A stretch of DNA of 64,000 nt from positions 10,381 to 74,380 of the forward strand of contig JAVBLV010000064.1 of assembly GCA_031553195.1 (NCBI GenBank), written 5' to 3'. The notes beneath the pieces are model-generated. The model saw only the letters and a list, made by a program, of their open reading frames with translations. It was not told where the DNA came from and did no database searches. Shown here one piece after another: positions 18,062-25,961 of this stretch. A program made the position numbers and the translations under genes. The first letter of the stretch is position 1; the number at the start of each line of letters is the position of its first letter. The stretch is from JAVBLV01 sp031553195. Lineage in GTDB: Bacteria > Bacteroidota > Bacteroidia > Bacteroidales > P3.

Positions 18062-18467
18062 TGTTTGGTAGCTTAAGTTATGATATTTAAGACAAGTTTA
18101 TAATTTAATATTTTATTTGAAATAATGTTATCTTCATGAACAAAAGTACAAAAACAATAGATTAAGAAATGAATAGATTCAATATAATTCCCCATGATTT
18201 TTAGCGATATGTTTTTACCTGAAAATGGTTTTGATAAATCATTGATGGGATTGGTTATGCCCGGTTTTATTTGGAAAACCAGATGCGAAACATTGCGAAA
18301 TCTACTCTAGCTGCATTCAAAAAAGATGTACTTTTGCCGCTTATTCTATAAAAACGAAAACCGGATTTGCCGCTTGTAATAATAACGTTACACGTCTTTT
18401 GCATTATTTCGATTTATGCTAATTTACCGGGTTTAATAGAAATGTTTAAGGATAAATTATTTAAATA
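18062..18467. other. Intergenic region ahead of the omega-amidase gene
   Basis: About 400 bp with no supported frame, repeat or hairpin. It is AT-rich and should contain the divergent promoters of its two neighbours, but no clear TTTG/TAnnTTTG pair stands out. Confidence 0.4.
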
Positions 18468-19253
18468 ATGGAAAATTTGAAAGTTGCTTATTTACAAGCT
18501 GATATTTCTTGGGAAGATATAGACGAAAACTTAAGACGTTTTACCAAGAGAATTCAAATAGTGGAAGAAAAGGTTGACCTGATCGTACTTCCGGAAACAT
18601 TTAATACAGGGTTTTCTCCTAATATTCATCAATTGCTGGAACCTATGAACGGTAAAACTATGCAATGGATGTCCGAAACGGCAAAACATAAAAATGCCGT
18701 AATCGCCGGGAGTTTATTAATTTCGGAAGATGGCAACCCGACAAATCGTTTTATTTGGATGAATCCCGATGGAAGTTATGAATATTATGATAAAAAACAT
18801 TTATTCTTGTTGAGTAAGGAAGCCCAGATCTTAAAGAAAGGGAATGAACTTAAAACTTTTCATTTAAAAGGATGGAAAATCCGTCCGTTCATTTGCTACG
18901 ATGTTCGTTTCCCTTGTTGGAATCGCAACCGATATGAAAACGGGGAATATGCCTATGATTTTGCCATCTTCGTCGCCAGTTGGCCTGTACAACGCGCAAC
19001 GGCATGGCGAACCTTAGTTCCTGCAAGAGCTGTTGAAAACCAGGCCTATGTTTTAGGATTAAATAGAGTGGGCGTAGATGGCGTTGGCGATATGCATATA
19101 GGAGATTCTCAGGTAATCGACTTTTTAGGAAATGTTATTTCATCTGTTCCTCAAGGAATTGATAGCATTGGAATAGTAGAATTGAATTACGAAAACCTGA
19201 AAAATTTCAGAAATAATTTTAAAGTCGCCGCCGATTGGGATTTGCTTTTATAA
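18468..19253 (+). CDS. Nitrilase-superfamily omega-amidase (YafV type)
   Basis: A 261-residue carbon-nitrogen hydrolase. The catalytic triad is visible: Glu in VLPETFNTGFS, Lys in YDKKHLF, and Cys in RPFICYDVRFPCWNRN. The VRFPCWNRN stretch is typical of the YafV/omega-amidase branch, which hydrolyses alpha-ketoglutaramate or alpha-ketosuccinamate, a repair step for products of glutamine and asparagine transaminases. It is complete and cytosolic. It is followed by decayed DNA. Confidence 0.88.
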   Translation: MENLKVAYLQADISWEDIDENLRRFTKRIQIVEEKVDLIVLPETFNTGFSPNIHQLLEPMNGKTMQWMSETAKHKNAVIAGSLLISEDGNPTNRFIWMNPDGSYEYYDKKHLFLLSKEAQILKKGNELKTFHLKGWKIRPFICYDVRFPCWNRNRYENGEYAYDFAIFVASWPVQRATAWRTLVPARAVENQAYVLGLNRVGVDGVGDMHIGDSQVIDFLGNVISSVPQGIDSIGIVELNYENLKNFRNNFKVAADWDLLL

Positions 19254-19366
19254 AGGGGAAAAGACGTTTAATTACTAAATTGTTTTAAGGATACTCATTG
19301 ATTTGAAATGAGAGAACCACGGTATTGATAGTAAAATTCCTTATGAAAGGAATTATCAAACCTTAA

Positions 19367-20250
19367 TTGCTTTATGCAGAAAAGCATGTTATTTGTAGCG
19401 AATACCTTGCAGATAAAAGCGTTGGATTTGTTTATAATAGTCTTGTGCAAGGAACAAAATATAATATAACCAAGAGCGACCGAAATCACATGCTTTTTCT
19501 GCTGGAGGGAGGAGGCAGAAGTTCAATATGGGTGGGAACAAATTTTTTTGTTTAAAACAGGAGAATTTTTTTGTTTACCCAAAATGACGGATATGAATCT
19601 GCAAGTCCATACGATCTGCAATTTATACCACATATTTTTGATCAACCTGTTCACCTTTGCGATAAGATGGCTATCCAATCTGCTGGAATCGTTCCGGAAT
19701 ACAAGCGCTAAAAATATAGAACCGCTCGGTATAAGACCTCCGATGCATGACTTTTTTCTGCTTTTAGCCACTTGTCTTAATACCGAAATGTTGTGCCGTC
19801 ACATGCACGAAGTTAAACAAAAAAATTTTTGTTATTGCGGGTTTTTTACGCGAAAGAAGAAAATGCAGCTTTGCTTGCGCCTATTATTGATCAAAGCGTA
19901 GATTTCAGATCTGCAGTAACGAAAGATATTGCAACTTCAAGAAATGTAGCAGAATTGCGCAGGCTTGTAATTGTTCTCTGACCTCCTTTAATCGTCTTTT
20001 CAAAAAACATTTTCATACGAGCCCTTATAAATGGGTGCAGCAACAAAAACTTAATAAGATCACAGCCAAATTGAATAATAAAGAAATTCCTTTTACTGAA
20101 ATTATTGATGAATTTGAATTTTCTTCAGCCGCTCATTTTACGATGTTTTGTAAAAAATATTTGAATACTATGCCTTCACAATTTCGCAAAGAAGCTATTT
20201 TACAAAGGGAAGATAGAATAGAACAAATTTTTAAAAACGCAGGAGTTTAA
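19367..20250 (+). pseudogene. AraC-family regulator broken by several frameshifts
   Basis: Consecutive fragments in different frames line up with one AraC regulator. ADKSVGFVYNSLVQGTKYN..HMLFLLEGG is followed by GEFFCLPKMTDMNLQVHTICNLYHIF, then LCDKMAIQSAGIVPEYKR, then NIEPLGIRPPMHDFFLLLATCLNTEM, then NAALLAPIIDQSVDFRSAV. The last piece is the two-helix DNA-binding domain CNCSLTSFNRLFKKHFHTSPYKW...EFSSAAHFTMFCKKYLNTMPSQFRKE ending at 20250. At least four frame changes or stops are needed, so the gene is dead. The 71-residue C-terminal frame alone is unlikely to be a gene. Confidence 0.8.
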
Positions 20251-20406
20251 CCCAATAAATAAACAACTGGAGTTTATTTTAGAAAAAGGAATGGAAGCAA
20301 AGATACGAAGAACCCACACTCTCCCCTATCTCCTTTTTGCTCTGTCTTCTTTTATTTATTACTCCAGAATAAACTAATCTTCATAGAAAGAGAAAATTAA
20401 AAGACT

Positions 20407-20422
20407 TGTTTCACGGGAAACA
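20407..20422. promoter_or_regulatory. parS-like ParB binding site (15/16)
   Basis: TGTTTCACGGGAAACA differs from the widespread parS palindrome TGTTTCACGTGAAACA by one base (T to G at position 10). It lies in non-coding DNA between the dead AraC gene and the DUF1648 gene. The mismatch is in the central CACGTG, so binding may be weaker than at the other sites. Confidence 0.5.
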
Positions 20423-20497
20423 ATTATTTTATTTCTCTAATTTTCAACTTTAAACCACACCAATAAAATTTTAAAATTCAATCTCAATTTTTGTAAT

Positions 20498-20995
20498 TTA
20501 TTTTTCTCTAAACGATTTAGCTATAAAATAAATCAACGGCAGAAAGGTCATTCCCAATATGAGAGGAAGAAACCAAACGCTAAGTTCATTGGTTTTCTCT
20601 GCTGAGACCTGAGTCGTTTCGAACGTAATTAAAAAGAATACGGCAACAACCACAACTTTTAGTACTCGCACCATCTTTGTTACATTGGTATATTGCCTTA
20701 GCGCATTATACTCTGTAATCTTAACCAAATAATTGAAATTATGCGGATACTTGTTGATGATTGTCAACACAATATAGATAATAGTGGCAATGACCGGCAA
20801 AGTAAGAATACTTACTTTACTTCCAAAGCCATCGACTTCTCCTCTTGCATTAAAATGGGTGGGAATAATATCCGGTAATTTTGTAAAGGTTACCACAACC
20901 CAAATCCAATGTAATATCAGTATCAAAAATCCGAGTATTTCAATGCCCTTATCAATAGGCGTTAGTTGCAACTTTAGTTTTGGCCTTATTTCCAT
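20498..20995 (-). CDS. DUF1648 membrane protein
   Basis: A 165-residue protein starting MEIRPKLKLQLTPIDKG (a Met five codons upstream is possible), with four hydrophobic segments. The DUF1648 signature is plain: LPDIIPTHFNARGEVDGFGSK between the first and second membrane helices. The family is found in SdpI-like membrane proteins of unknown or immunity-type function, but no toxin gene is adjacent. It has a lone position in the eroded zone and appears intact. Confidence 0.8.
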   Translation of the reverse strand: MEIRPKLKLQLTPIDKGIEILGFLILILHWIWVVVTFTKLPDIIPTHFNARGEVDGFGSKVSILTLPVIATIIYIVLTIINKYPHNFNYLVKITEYNALRQYTNVTKMVRVLKVVVVAVFFLITFETTQVSAEKTNELSVWFLPLILGMTFLPLIYFIAKSFREK

Positions 20996-21068
20996 AGTCT
21001 TATATCTCATTATAAAAAATCATTGTGGAAAATTGATGTAAAATAAAAATTCATATTTGTCTTTTGTT

Positions 21069-21698
21069 TCATAAAAATAATTCCGCATAATTTAACTTCT
21101 TCAAGGCTTCGCATCCCAATTTGTGCCCGATTTCTATTAATCGTCTCATTCCCTTTTTGTTGTATTTGATTTTTATTTGCATACATCGTACCATACATTG
21201 TTTTACCAGGTGCATATTCTTTTTTCTCAGCATAACGTTCTGAGAAAGAAAGCCTTTTTGCAGGGCATTATATTCTATCCCATTAACAAATGCCGAATTA
21301 CGTATATGCCATATACATGCAAATTCACGAGTTTCTAGAATACTACCCACCCCTACTGTTTCTTGATTCGGATAACCCCACAACTGAACAACACTATCTC
21401 ATTATTCTATTACAACTATCGACGATATGCATATTTCGAAAACGTTTTTACTGATGAGCCATTTTTTAAATTGAAACATAAATGGTTTTACTTTTTTTCT
21501 TGCTTGTATGTCTACCTTTGTTAAAGAATCCAATATGGCAATATATTTCTTATTCTGCCTATCCGAATAATTATTATAATATGCATTACTCGTTTGCGAA
21601 AAAATTTTCCATCTGGGATTTCCAAAATATTTTGAAAAGACAACACTGTCCTGGACAAAAATTTTAAATGGAACCCCTTTCAATAGGTAATTTTCCAC
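21069..21698 (-). pseudogene. Possible decayed gene, unrecognised
   Basis: Two minus-strand segments of about 98 and 110 residues lie in the same frame, separated only by adjacent TAA and TGA codons at 21399-21404. The first begins MENYLLKGVPFKIFVQDSVV; the second reads WGYPNQETVGVGSILETREFACIW. The composition is protein-like and reading would continue if the two stops were sense, suggesting an inactivated gene of about 210 codons. I do not recognise the family. It could also be chance in AT-rich DNA. Confidence 0.35.
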
Positions 21699-22089
21699 AT
21701 ATGAAACATCAAATTATCTTTTTCTAAAAGAGCAGCACAAACAGATGCATTTATACAAATCCTTGGGTAAAGGATCTTCTATAGAAAAGCTTCTTGATAA
21801 TATTCCATTGCAGACTTTATATCATTTTTACAAACAGACATTTCCGCTTGAGTCCTTTTCTGAAAATAAGAAATGTAGTTTTGCCCTTGAAGATGGTTTA
21901 CAATTATACCAATGGAAAAAAAGACAAGTAAACAAGGTTACTTTTTCATAATATGCTAATTATTATGACAAAAAGGAAAGGAAACAAGATAAAATGCAAA
22001 TACATGTTATTCCTTTTCTTATCGTTTCTCTTTTTCTATTTCCATTCCAAAAGAAACCAACCTTCATAAAAAGAATAAATTAAATGGTG

Positions 22090-22105
22090 GGTTTCACGTG
22101 AAACA
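22090..22105. promoter_or_regulatory. parS-like ParB binding site (15/16, perfect core)
   Basis: GGTTTCACGTGAAACA matches TGTTTCACGTGAAACA except for the first base; the inner 14 bases are a perfect palindrome. It lies 20 bp beyond the radical SAM gene's stop. Confidence 0.65.
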
Positions 22106-22124
22106 AATCATTTTTTTGCAACTT

Positions 22125-23207
22125 TCAATTCTCAATTAAAAGAAGTTTCTGCAAATGACAAACCGCCAATTTCCCCTCTTCATTTCTTAAATGCATTCCA
22201 TTACCTTGACAATATTTAAACGATTTACAATCACGACAAATTCCGGTTTTCATCCATTTTCTGTCGCGAAAAGCTTGATAACGATGTTCCCAAACATCCA
22301 TAAAATTATCCTGATAGATATTGCCTTGAATAAAATTACCACGTAAATCGGGACAGGCAGAAATGGAACCATCGACCAATACAGAACCCACATTTACTCC
22401 TGCCCTGCAAAAGAAAAATCCATCGCGGACTTCGGCTTCATAATTACCTAAAAAGCCTTCGCATTCATATGTTAGATGGATACGGCCTTCTTTGCGGGTA
22501 GTTACAATAAAATTTAATAACTGTTTGTATTGCAAATTAGAAAGTACCAACTGATGATTATTTGTTGCCCGTCCAATAGGCGAAATGGTAAAAATACGCC
22601 AATTTTTTATACCCAATTTTATCAAAAATTCTTTGAACGACTCTAAATCAGCGAAATTGAGAGGAGTTACACACGAGGCTATATCATAAGTGATTTCTTG
22701 ATTAGCAACAATATGTTGTATAGCCGAAACAGCATTTTTAAAACTTTGCGGGTGTTTCCGCATTTTATTATGCGCTTCTTCAAAGCCGTCTAAACTAATG
22801 GTAATCGAACGCATTCCGGCATTGAGTAACGATTGAAACCGCTTTTCGGTTAGTAACATGCCATTTGAAACAATGCCCCAAGGGAAACCGCGTTGATACA
22901 AGGCTTCGCCACAAAATTCCAAATCGTTGCGCAGCAAAGGCTCGCCACCTGTGATGGCAATCATGGTTTTATTTGGATTTACATGAGGCAAAATTTGGTC
23001 GATAACCTTTAGAAAATCGGCTCCAGGCATATCGGGTATGGACGTTTCCTTTTCGCAACTACTACCACAATGTTCGCAACGCAAATTACACCGCAAGGTA
23101 CATTCCCAAAACAAATAGGTTAATTTGTGTTCCTTGATTTGGTTTGTCCGCCATTTATTGAAAACAGCGAGCGCTAAGCGTTTTTTAAAAGGAATTTTGT
23201 CTTTCAT
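22125..23207 (-). CDS. Radical SAM/SPASM enzyme of the rSAM/lipoprotein system (TIGR04133-like)
   Basis: A 360-residue protein starting MKDKIPFKKRLALAVFNKWR. The 4Fe-4S motif CNLRCEHC (CxxxCxxC) follows LFWECTLR, then AITGGEPLLR. The C-terminal third has SPASM-type cysteines (FFCRAGVN, ACPDLRG, ICRDCKSFKYCQGN, AVCHL) that would hold auxiliary clusters. The start is the Met after IWEKYNYRQNKKGLELI; the longer frame overlaps the upstream lipoprotein. It is the third gene of an operon after two small lipoproteins carrying the Cys..YG motif, which matches the described Bacteroidota rSAM/lipoprotein families TIGR04133 and TIGR04134. The modified substrate is unknown; the lipoproteins are the obvious candidates. 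Confidence 0.88.
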   Translation of the reverse strand: MKDKIPFKKRLALAVFNKWRTNQIKEHKLTYLFWECTLRCNLRCEHCGSSCEKETSIPDMPGADFLKVIDQILPHVNPNKTMIAITGGEPLLRNDLEFCGEALYQRGFPWGIVSNGMLLTEKRFQSLLNAGMRSITISLDGFEEAHNKMRKHPQSFKNAVSAIQHIVANQEITYDIASCVTPLNFADLESFKEFLIKLGIKNWRIFTISPIGRATNNHQLVLSNLQYKQLLNFIVTTRKEGRIHLTYECEGFLGNYEAEVRDGFFFCRAGVNVGSVLVDGSISACPDLRGNFIQGNIYQDNFMDVWEHRYQAFRDRKWMKTGICRDCKSFKYCQGNGMHLRNEEGKLAVCHLQKLLLIEN

Positions 23208-23226
23208 AATAAGCTCTAATCCCTTT

Positions 23227-23616
23227 TTATTTTGTCTGTAATTGTATTTTTCCCAAATCTTTTTCGACAATTCCATCAAAAGTAACTTGAATTTCTTTGT
23301 CTTGAAACTCGCCATTTTCGGCGCCGTCAATATCACTAAGTTTTATTTTGAAAATATTCTCAGGGGATTCTTTAGTAAAAGAGAATTCACCTTTTTCATT
23401 TGTTAAAAGGGTATCTCCCAATAAATATTGATATTGTAATACGGCCTGTATTCCAGAAATTTCATGTTGATCAGCCGAGGATACAACTTTGCCTTTTATT
23501 TTATAGGTTGTAGAAGGTGTTCCGTATTTTTCGCCTTCGGTGCAAGCTATAGAAAATCCTAAAATTCCTAACAACGATACCCAAAAAATGCTTGATTGTT
23601 TTTTCAAAAATTTCAT
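23227..23616 (-). CDS. Radical SAM-associated lipoprotein 1 (TIGR04134-like)
   Basis: A 129-residue lipoprotein: MKFLKKQSSIFWVSLLGILGFSIAC, then TEGEKYGTPSTTYKIKGKVVSSAD. The lipid Cys followed by YGTP and a short beta domain fits the family that occurs beside TIGR04133 radical SAM enzymes. The remainder is a carboxypeptidase-regulatory/transthyretin-like beta fold (GEFSFTKES..IKLSDIDGAENGEFQDKEIQVTF) ending DLGKIQLQTK. It is 6 bp downstream of lipoprotein 2 and 19 bp upstream of the radical SAM gene. It is probably outer-membrane anchored. Confidence 0.82.
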   Translation of the reverse strand: MKFLKKQSSIFWVSLLGILGFSIACTEGEKYGTPSTTYKIKGKVVSSADQHEISGIQAVLQYQYLLGDTLLTNEKGEFSFTKESPENIFKIKLSDIDGAENGEFQDKEIQVTFDGIVEKDLGKIQLQTK

Positions 23617-23622
23617 ATCTAT

Positions 23623-24069
23623 TTAATTTTTTATTTTTGGTTGCAATTCTATTTTTCCTAAATCTTTATTAGCAACTCCCATATCCCACTTACCATCACC
23701 ACCTCTAAAATCAGAAGGATGAAAAGTTACTTGAACTTCTTTGTTTTGAAATTCATCATTTTCAACACCATCAATATCAATAAATTTAATATAAAAAGTA
23801 TCTATATCTGCAATACCATATCCTCCTTTAAAATGAAAAGTACCATCTTCTTTTGTTATAATACGCTCCAGCTCAATTCCATTATTCCTACTTAAAGTAA
23901 CCTTTACATCAGGTATTACCTTTTTATCATCTGATGAAACTACAGTACCCCTCATTATATATTCTGCCTCAATATCTCCATATTTAAAACATGCTGTACA
24001 AACCGAAAAACCAAGCATTCCTAATAGTATTTTCCAAAAAGAACTTTTATATTTTATTATTTTCTTCAT
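23623..24069 (-). CDS. Radical SAM-associated lipoprotein 2 (TIGR04134-like)
   Basis: A 148-residue paralogue of the next gene: MKKIIKYKSSFWKILLGMLGFSVCTAC, then FKYGDIEAEYIMRGTVVSSDD. It shares FIDIDGVENDEFQNKEVQVTF and the C-terminal NKDLGKIELQPK with lipoprotein 1, showing recent duplication. The motif here is C-FKYGD rather than YGTP. It is first gene of the intact operon; a third copy's tail lies 44 bp further upstream. Confidence 0.8.
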   Translation of the reverse strand: MKKIIKYKSSFWKILLGMLGFSVCTACFKYGDIEAEYIMRGTVVSSDDKKVIPDVKVTLSRNNGIELERIITKEDGTFHFKGGYGIADIDTFYIKFIDIDGVENDEFQNKEVQVTFHPSDFRGGDGKWDMGVANKDLGKIELQPKIKN

Positions 24070-24113
24070 ATTAAAATATTTTTTTATTGATACTCTCGGA
24101 ACATAAATTCCAC

Positions 24114-24203
24114 TTATTTTACTTTTAGCTGCAATTCTATTTTTCCTAAATCTTTTTCAGTAGTCCCATTATTTCATTCTTCACCGTTACCAGTAAATTT
24201 GGA
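24114..24203 (-). pseudogene. C-terminal remnant of a third radical SAM-associated lipoprotein
   Basis: The minus strand reads SKFTGNGEE, a TGA stop, then NNGTTEKDLGKIELQLKVK and TAA. This matches the end of lipoprotein 2 (GGDGKWDMGVANKDLGKIELQPK). The TGA probably replaces a Trp codon. The upstream part is not recognisable. It shows the operon once had at least three lipoproteins. Confidence 0.75.
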
Positions 24204-24562
24204 ATATTAAATGCAAATGTTTGGCCAAGTCCCTCAAATTTAATCCTGCATTTATATATTGTATAATAAAATCTTATCATCCTAACAAACAATCAAAACA
24301 CAGAGAGTTTGTATAAACCGATAATTTCTATTTCGCAATTCTTGTATTTCAGGATCCTAACTTGCAATTGACATTCAAGACATTGAGAAAATAGTATCTT
24401 TAAAATATTCTTACTTGATTTCTTGACAAAGATAATATTATTTTCAATAATATAAAATATAAAATGAATATTATTTATTTTGGTTTATATAGAACTATTG
24501 GTATAGGCGCTTAGATCGCTGAAAAAAATAATATCTGCTACTTTTATAGCATGGAAAAATAA
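24204..24562. other. AT-rich spacer without gene
   Basis: About 360 bp between the lipoprotein remnant and the transposase relic. No open frame, promoter pair or hairpin is convincing. Confidence 0.4.
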
Positions 24563-25160
24563 AATAAATTTGAAGACGTGAATTCGATAAAATTTCATAG
24601 ATACTTTCAAAGTGATGAAGATTGTTATCGTTATCTGTCCGTTACAAAATGACCTTCAGATAATCTCCCTACAAATGTAGGAAATGTGGGCATCCTAGGG
24701 CAAACGCATCAAAAATGCAAATATTTGATTTTTAACTATTTAGAAAATACTATTTTTCTATTTGAATTTTCATGTATATTTGATTATCAATTATTTAATT
24801 CATTAAAATAATTTTGATGTGTTTACCCTGGTAGGCATCCGAAGTTTGGCAAGGGAAAGAAATCTTACTCTCGCAGATACACAAAATGTAATTATGACGA
24901 AAACCCAACAGCAGGAACGATGTTTGATAAGTTGAAATTTTCATTTTTGGTAGTGCCGCATATTATTTTTAAAATCAGTACAAAAAAGAAAGGGATGTCT
25001 TCCTTAGAGTTGTCAGAAAAAGTTGATGAGTTTTTAATATTTGAATTGCGACAAAAGACTTGTTGGGAATTTAAAAGGAAAATACAACAAGAGCCCCATG
25101 ACAAGTAATAAACGTTTTCTATTAACAGGCGAGGTTCATGTTGACGAGTTTTTAATGTAA
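24563..25160 (+). mobile_element. IS1595-type (ISXO2-like) transposase relic, N-terminal half
   Basis: Plus-strand fragments follow the start of an IS1595 transposase in order: KFHRYFQSDEDCYRYLSVTK (then TGA for the expected Trp), a zinc ribbon KCRKCGHPK split by the 138-bp insert, SYSRRYTKCNYDENPTAGTMFDKLKF, ISTKKKGMSSLELS, ELRQKTCWEFKRKIQQ, and LTGEVHVDEFLM followed by TAA at the first catalytic Asp region. A stop, at least two frame changes, an insertion and loss of the C-terminal half make it inactive. No IS ends are visible. Confidence 0.82.
24696..24833. mobile_element. 138-bp MITE-like insertion inside the IS1595 relic
   Basis: Left end TAGGGCAAACGCATCAAAA; right end, read on the other strand, TACCAGGGTAAACACATCAAAA. 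These are inverted repeats of about 20 bp. The flanks are direct copies of GGCATCC (24689-24695 and 24834-24840). Removing the element plus one copy restores the zinc-ribbon codons for KCRKCGHPKFG exactly. The interior is about 85 percent AT with no frame. It is therefore a non-autonomous transposon-like insertion with a probable 7-bp target duplication. Confidence 0.8.
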
Positions 25161-25361
25161 TACCTATTGGAATTTAATAATTAGTCTTAGTCCACAAAAT
25201 AATCATTGTTCTAATCGCAATCAATTATACTTCAAATATTTTGTAAACATTTGAAGCCTGAAAGATTGGACTATCTTCAATATGCAAATGGTATAACATC
25301 AAAATTTTAATTGATCTTTCCATAATTTAATTTGCTTATTAGGTTGAACGCTTATTTAATC

Positions 25362-25377
25362 TGTTTCACGTGGAACA
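25362..25377. promoter_or_regulatory. parS-like ParB binding site (15/16)
   Basis: TGTTTCACGTGGAACA matches TGTTTCACGTGAAACA except one base (A to G at position 12) and fits the looser consensus TGTTnCACGTGnAACA exactly. It is non-coding and lies 33 bp beyond the stop of the YbaK-type gene. Confidence 0.7.
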
Positions 25378-25409
25378 TAGGTTCTATTTTTCTTATTTTT
25401 AAAATTTTG

Positions 25410-25940
25410 TTAGCTGTATAATTCCAAGAACTCAAAACCATTTCCGGAAGTTTCTAAAAATTTCAACATATCGTCTTTTAATATCACCAAAGAAGCCGTA
25501 TTATCATTCGGATGAAAACTTACTTTTTGGGCAGATAGTAAATTTTCATCTAAAAACACATATACGTGATGTTCTACATCATTCACCAAACCAAACAAAG
25601 AAACCGAACCGGGTTTTAGTCCTAAATACTTTTCCATGCGTTGTTCCGAAGCAAAAGTTAACTTTCCTTGTTTCAGTCTTTGTTCTAAATCACGAATATT
25701 CAATTGTGCATGAGCATCCATAATCACCAAATAATGTCTATTTCCTTTATGATTACGAAAAAACAAGTTTTTACAAAGCATCGCCCCCTCTCCCCTACTC
25801 CATTGTTTACTAACCATTTCTAATGCCATCTCAGCTGTAGGCGCCGCCGGATGTTCATAATATTCGTATGGGATATTCAACTCCTCCAATTTTTTATAAA
25901 CCTGCTCTTGACCTCTTTTTATTTGTTGCACATTTTCCAT
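25410..25940 (-). CDS. YbaK/ProX-type aminoacyl-tRNA deacylase
   Basis: A 176-residue protein starting MENVQQIKRGQEQVYKKLEELNIPYEYYEHPAAPTAEMA, with KNLFFRNHKGNRHYLVIMDAHAQLNI, a SEQRMEKYLGLKPGSVSLFGLVND segment and FHPNDNTASLVI, as in ProX/PrdX single-domain editing enzymes that hydrolyse mischarged tRNA(Pro) (usually Ala-tRNA-Pro). The frame extends upstream to a TTG directly after the nadA stop, in the same frame. The ATG at 25940 is preferred because the extra codons come from a repeat-like GGAAAATGGAAAGTTGAAAA stretch. Confidence 0.87.
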   Translation of the reverse strand: MENVQQIKRGQEQVYKKLEELNIPYEYYEHPAAPTAEMALEMVSKQWSRGEGAMLCKNLFFRNHKGNRHYLVIMDAHAQLNIRDLEQRLKQGKLTFASEQRMEKYLGLKPGSVSLFGLVNDVEHHVYVFLDENLLSAQKVSFHPNDNTASLVILKDDMLKFLETSGNGFEFLELYS

Positions 25941-25961
25941 TTTCAACTTTCCATTTTCCAA

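Noticed and set aside
20035..20250. 71-residue AraC-like frame as a small intact regulator
   Set aside because: Upstream DNA encodes the rest of the same AraC protein in other frames, so this is the tail of a broken gene.
21745..21951. Plus-strand frame of 68 codons (MHLYKSLGKGSSIEK...)
   Set aside because: No similarity, no promoter or ribosome site, and it lies in eroded DNA. It could be a fragment, but nothing supports a function.
24920..25108. 62-residue frame as an independent small protein
   Set aside because: Its sequence is the middle of an IS1595 transposase whose start and continuation lie in other frames on both sides.
22090..25377. CRISPR or phage attachment interpretation of the short palindromes
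   Set aside because: There are no regularly spaced repeats, no cas genes, no integrase and no tRNA nearby; the parS reading fits the sequence better.
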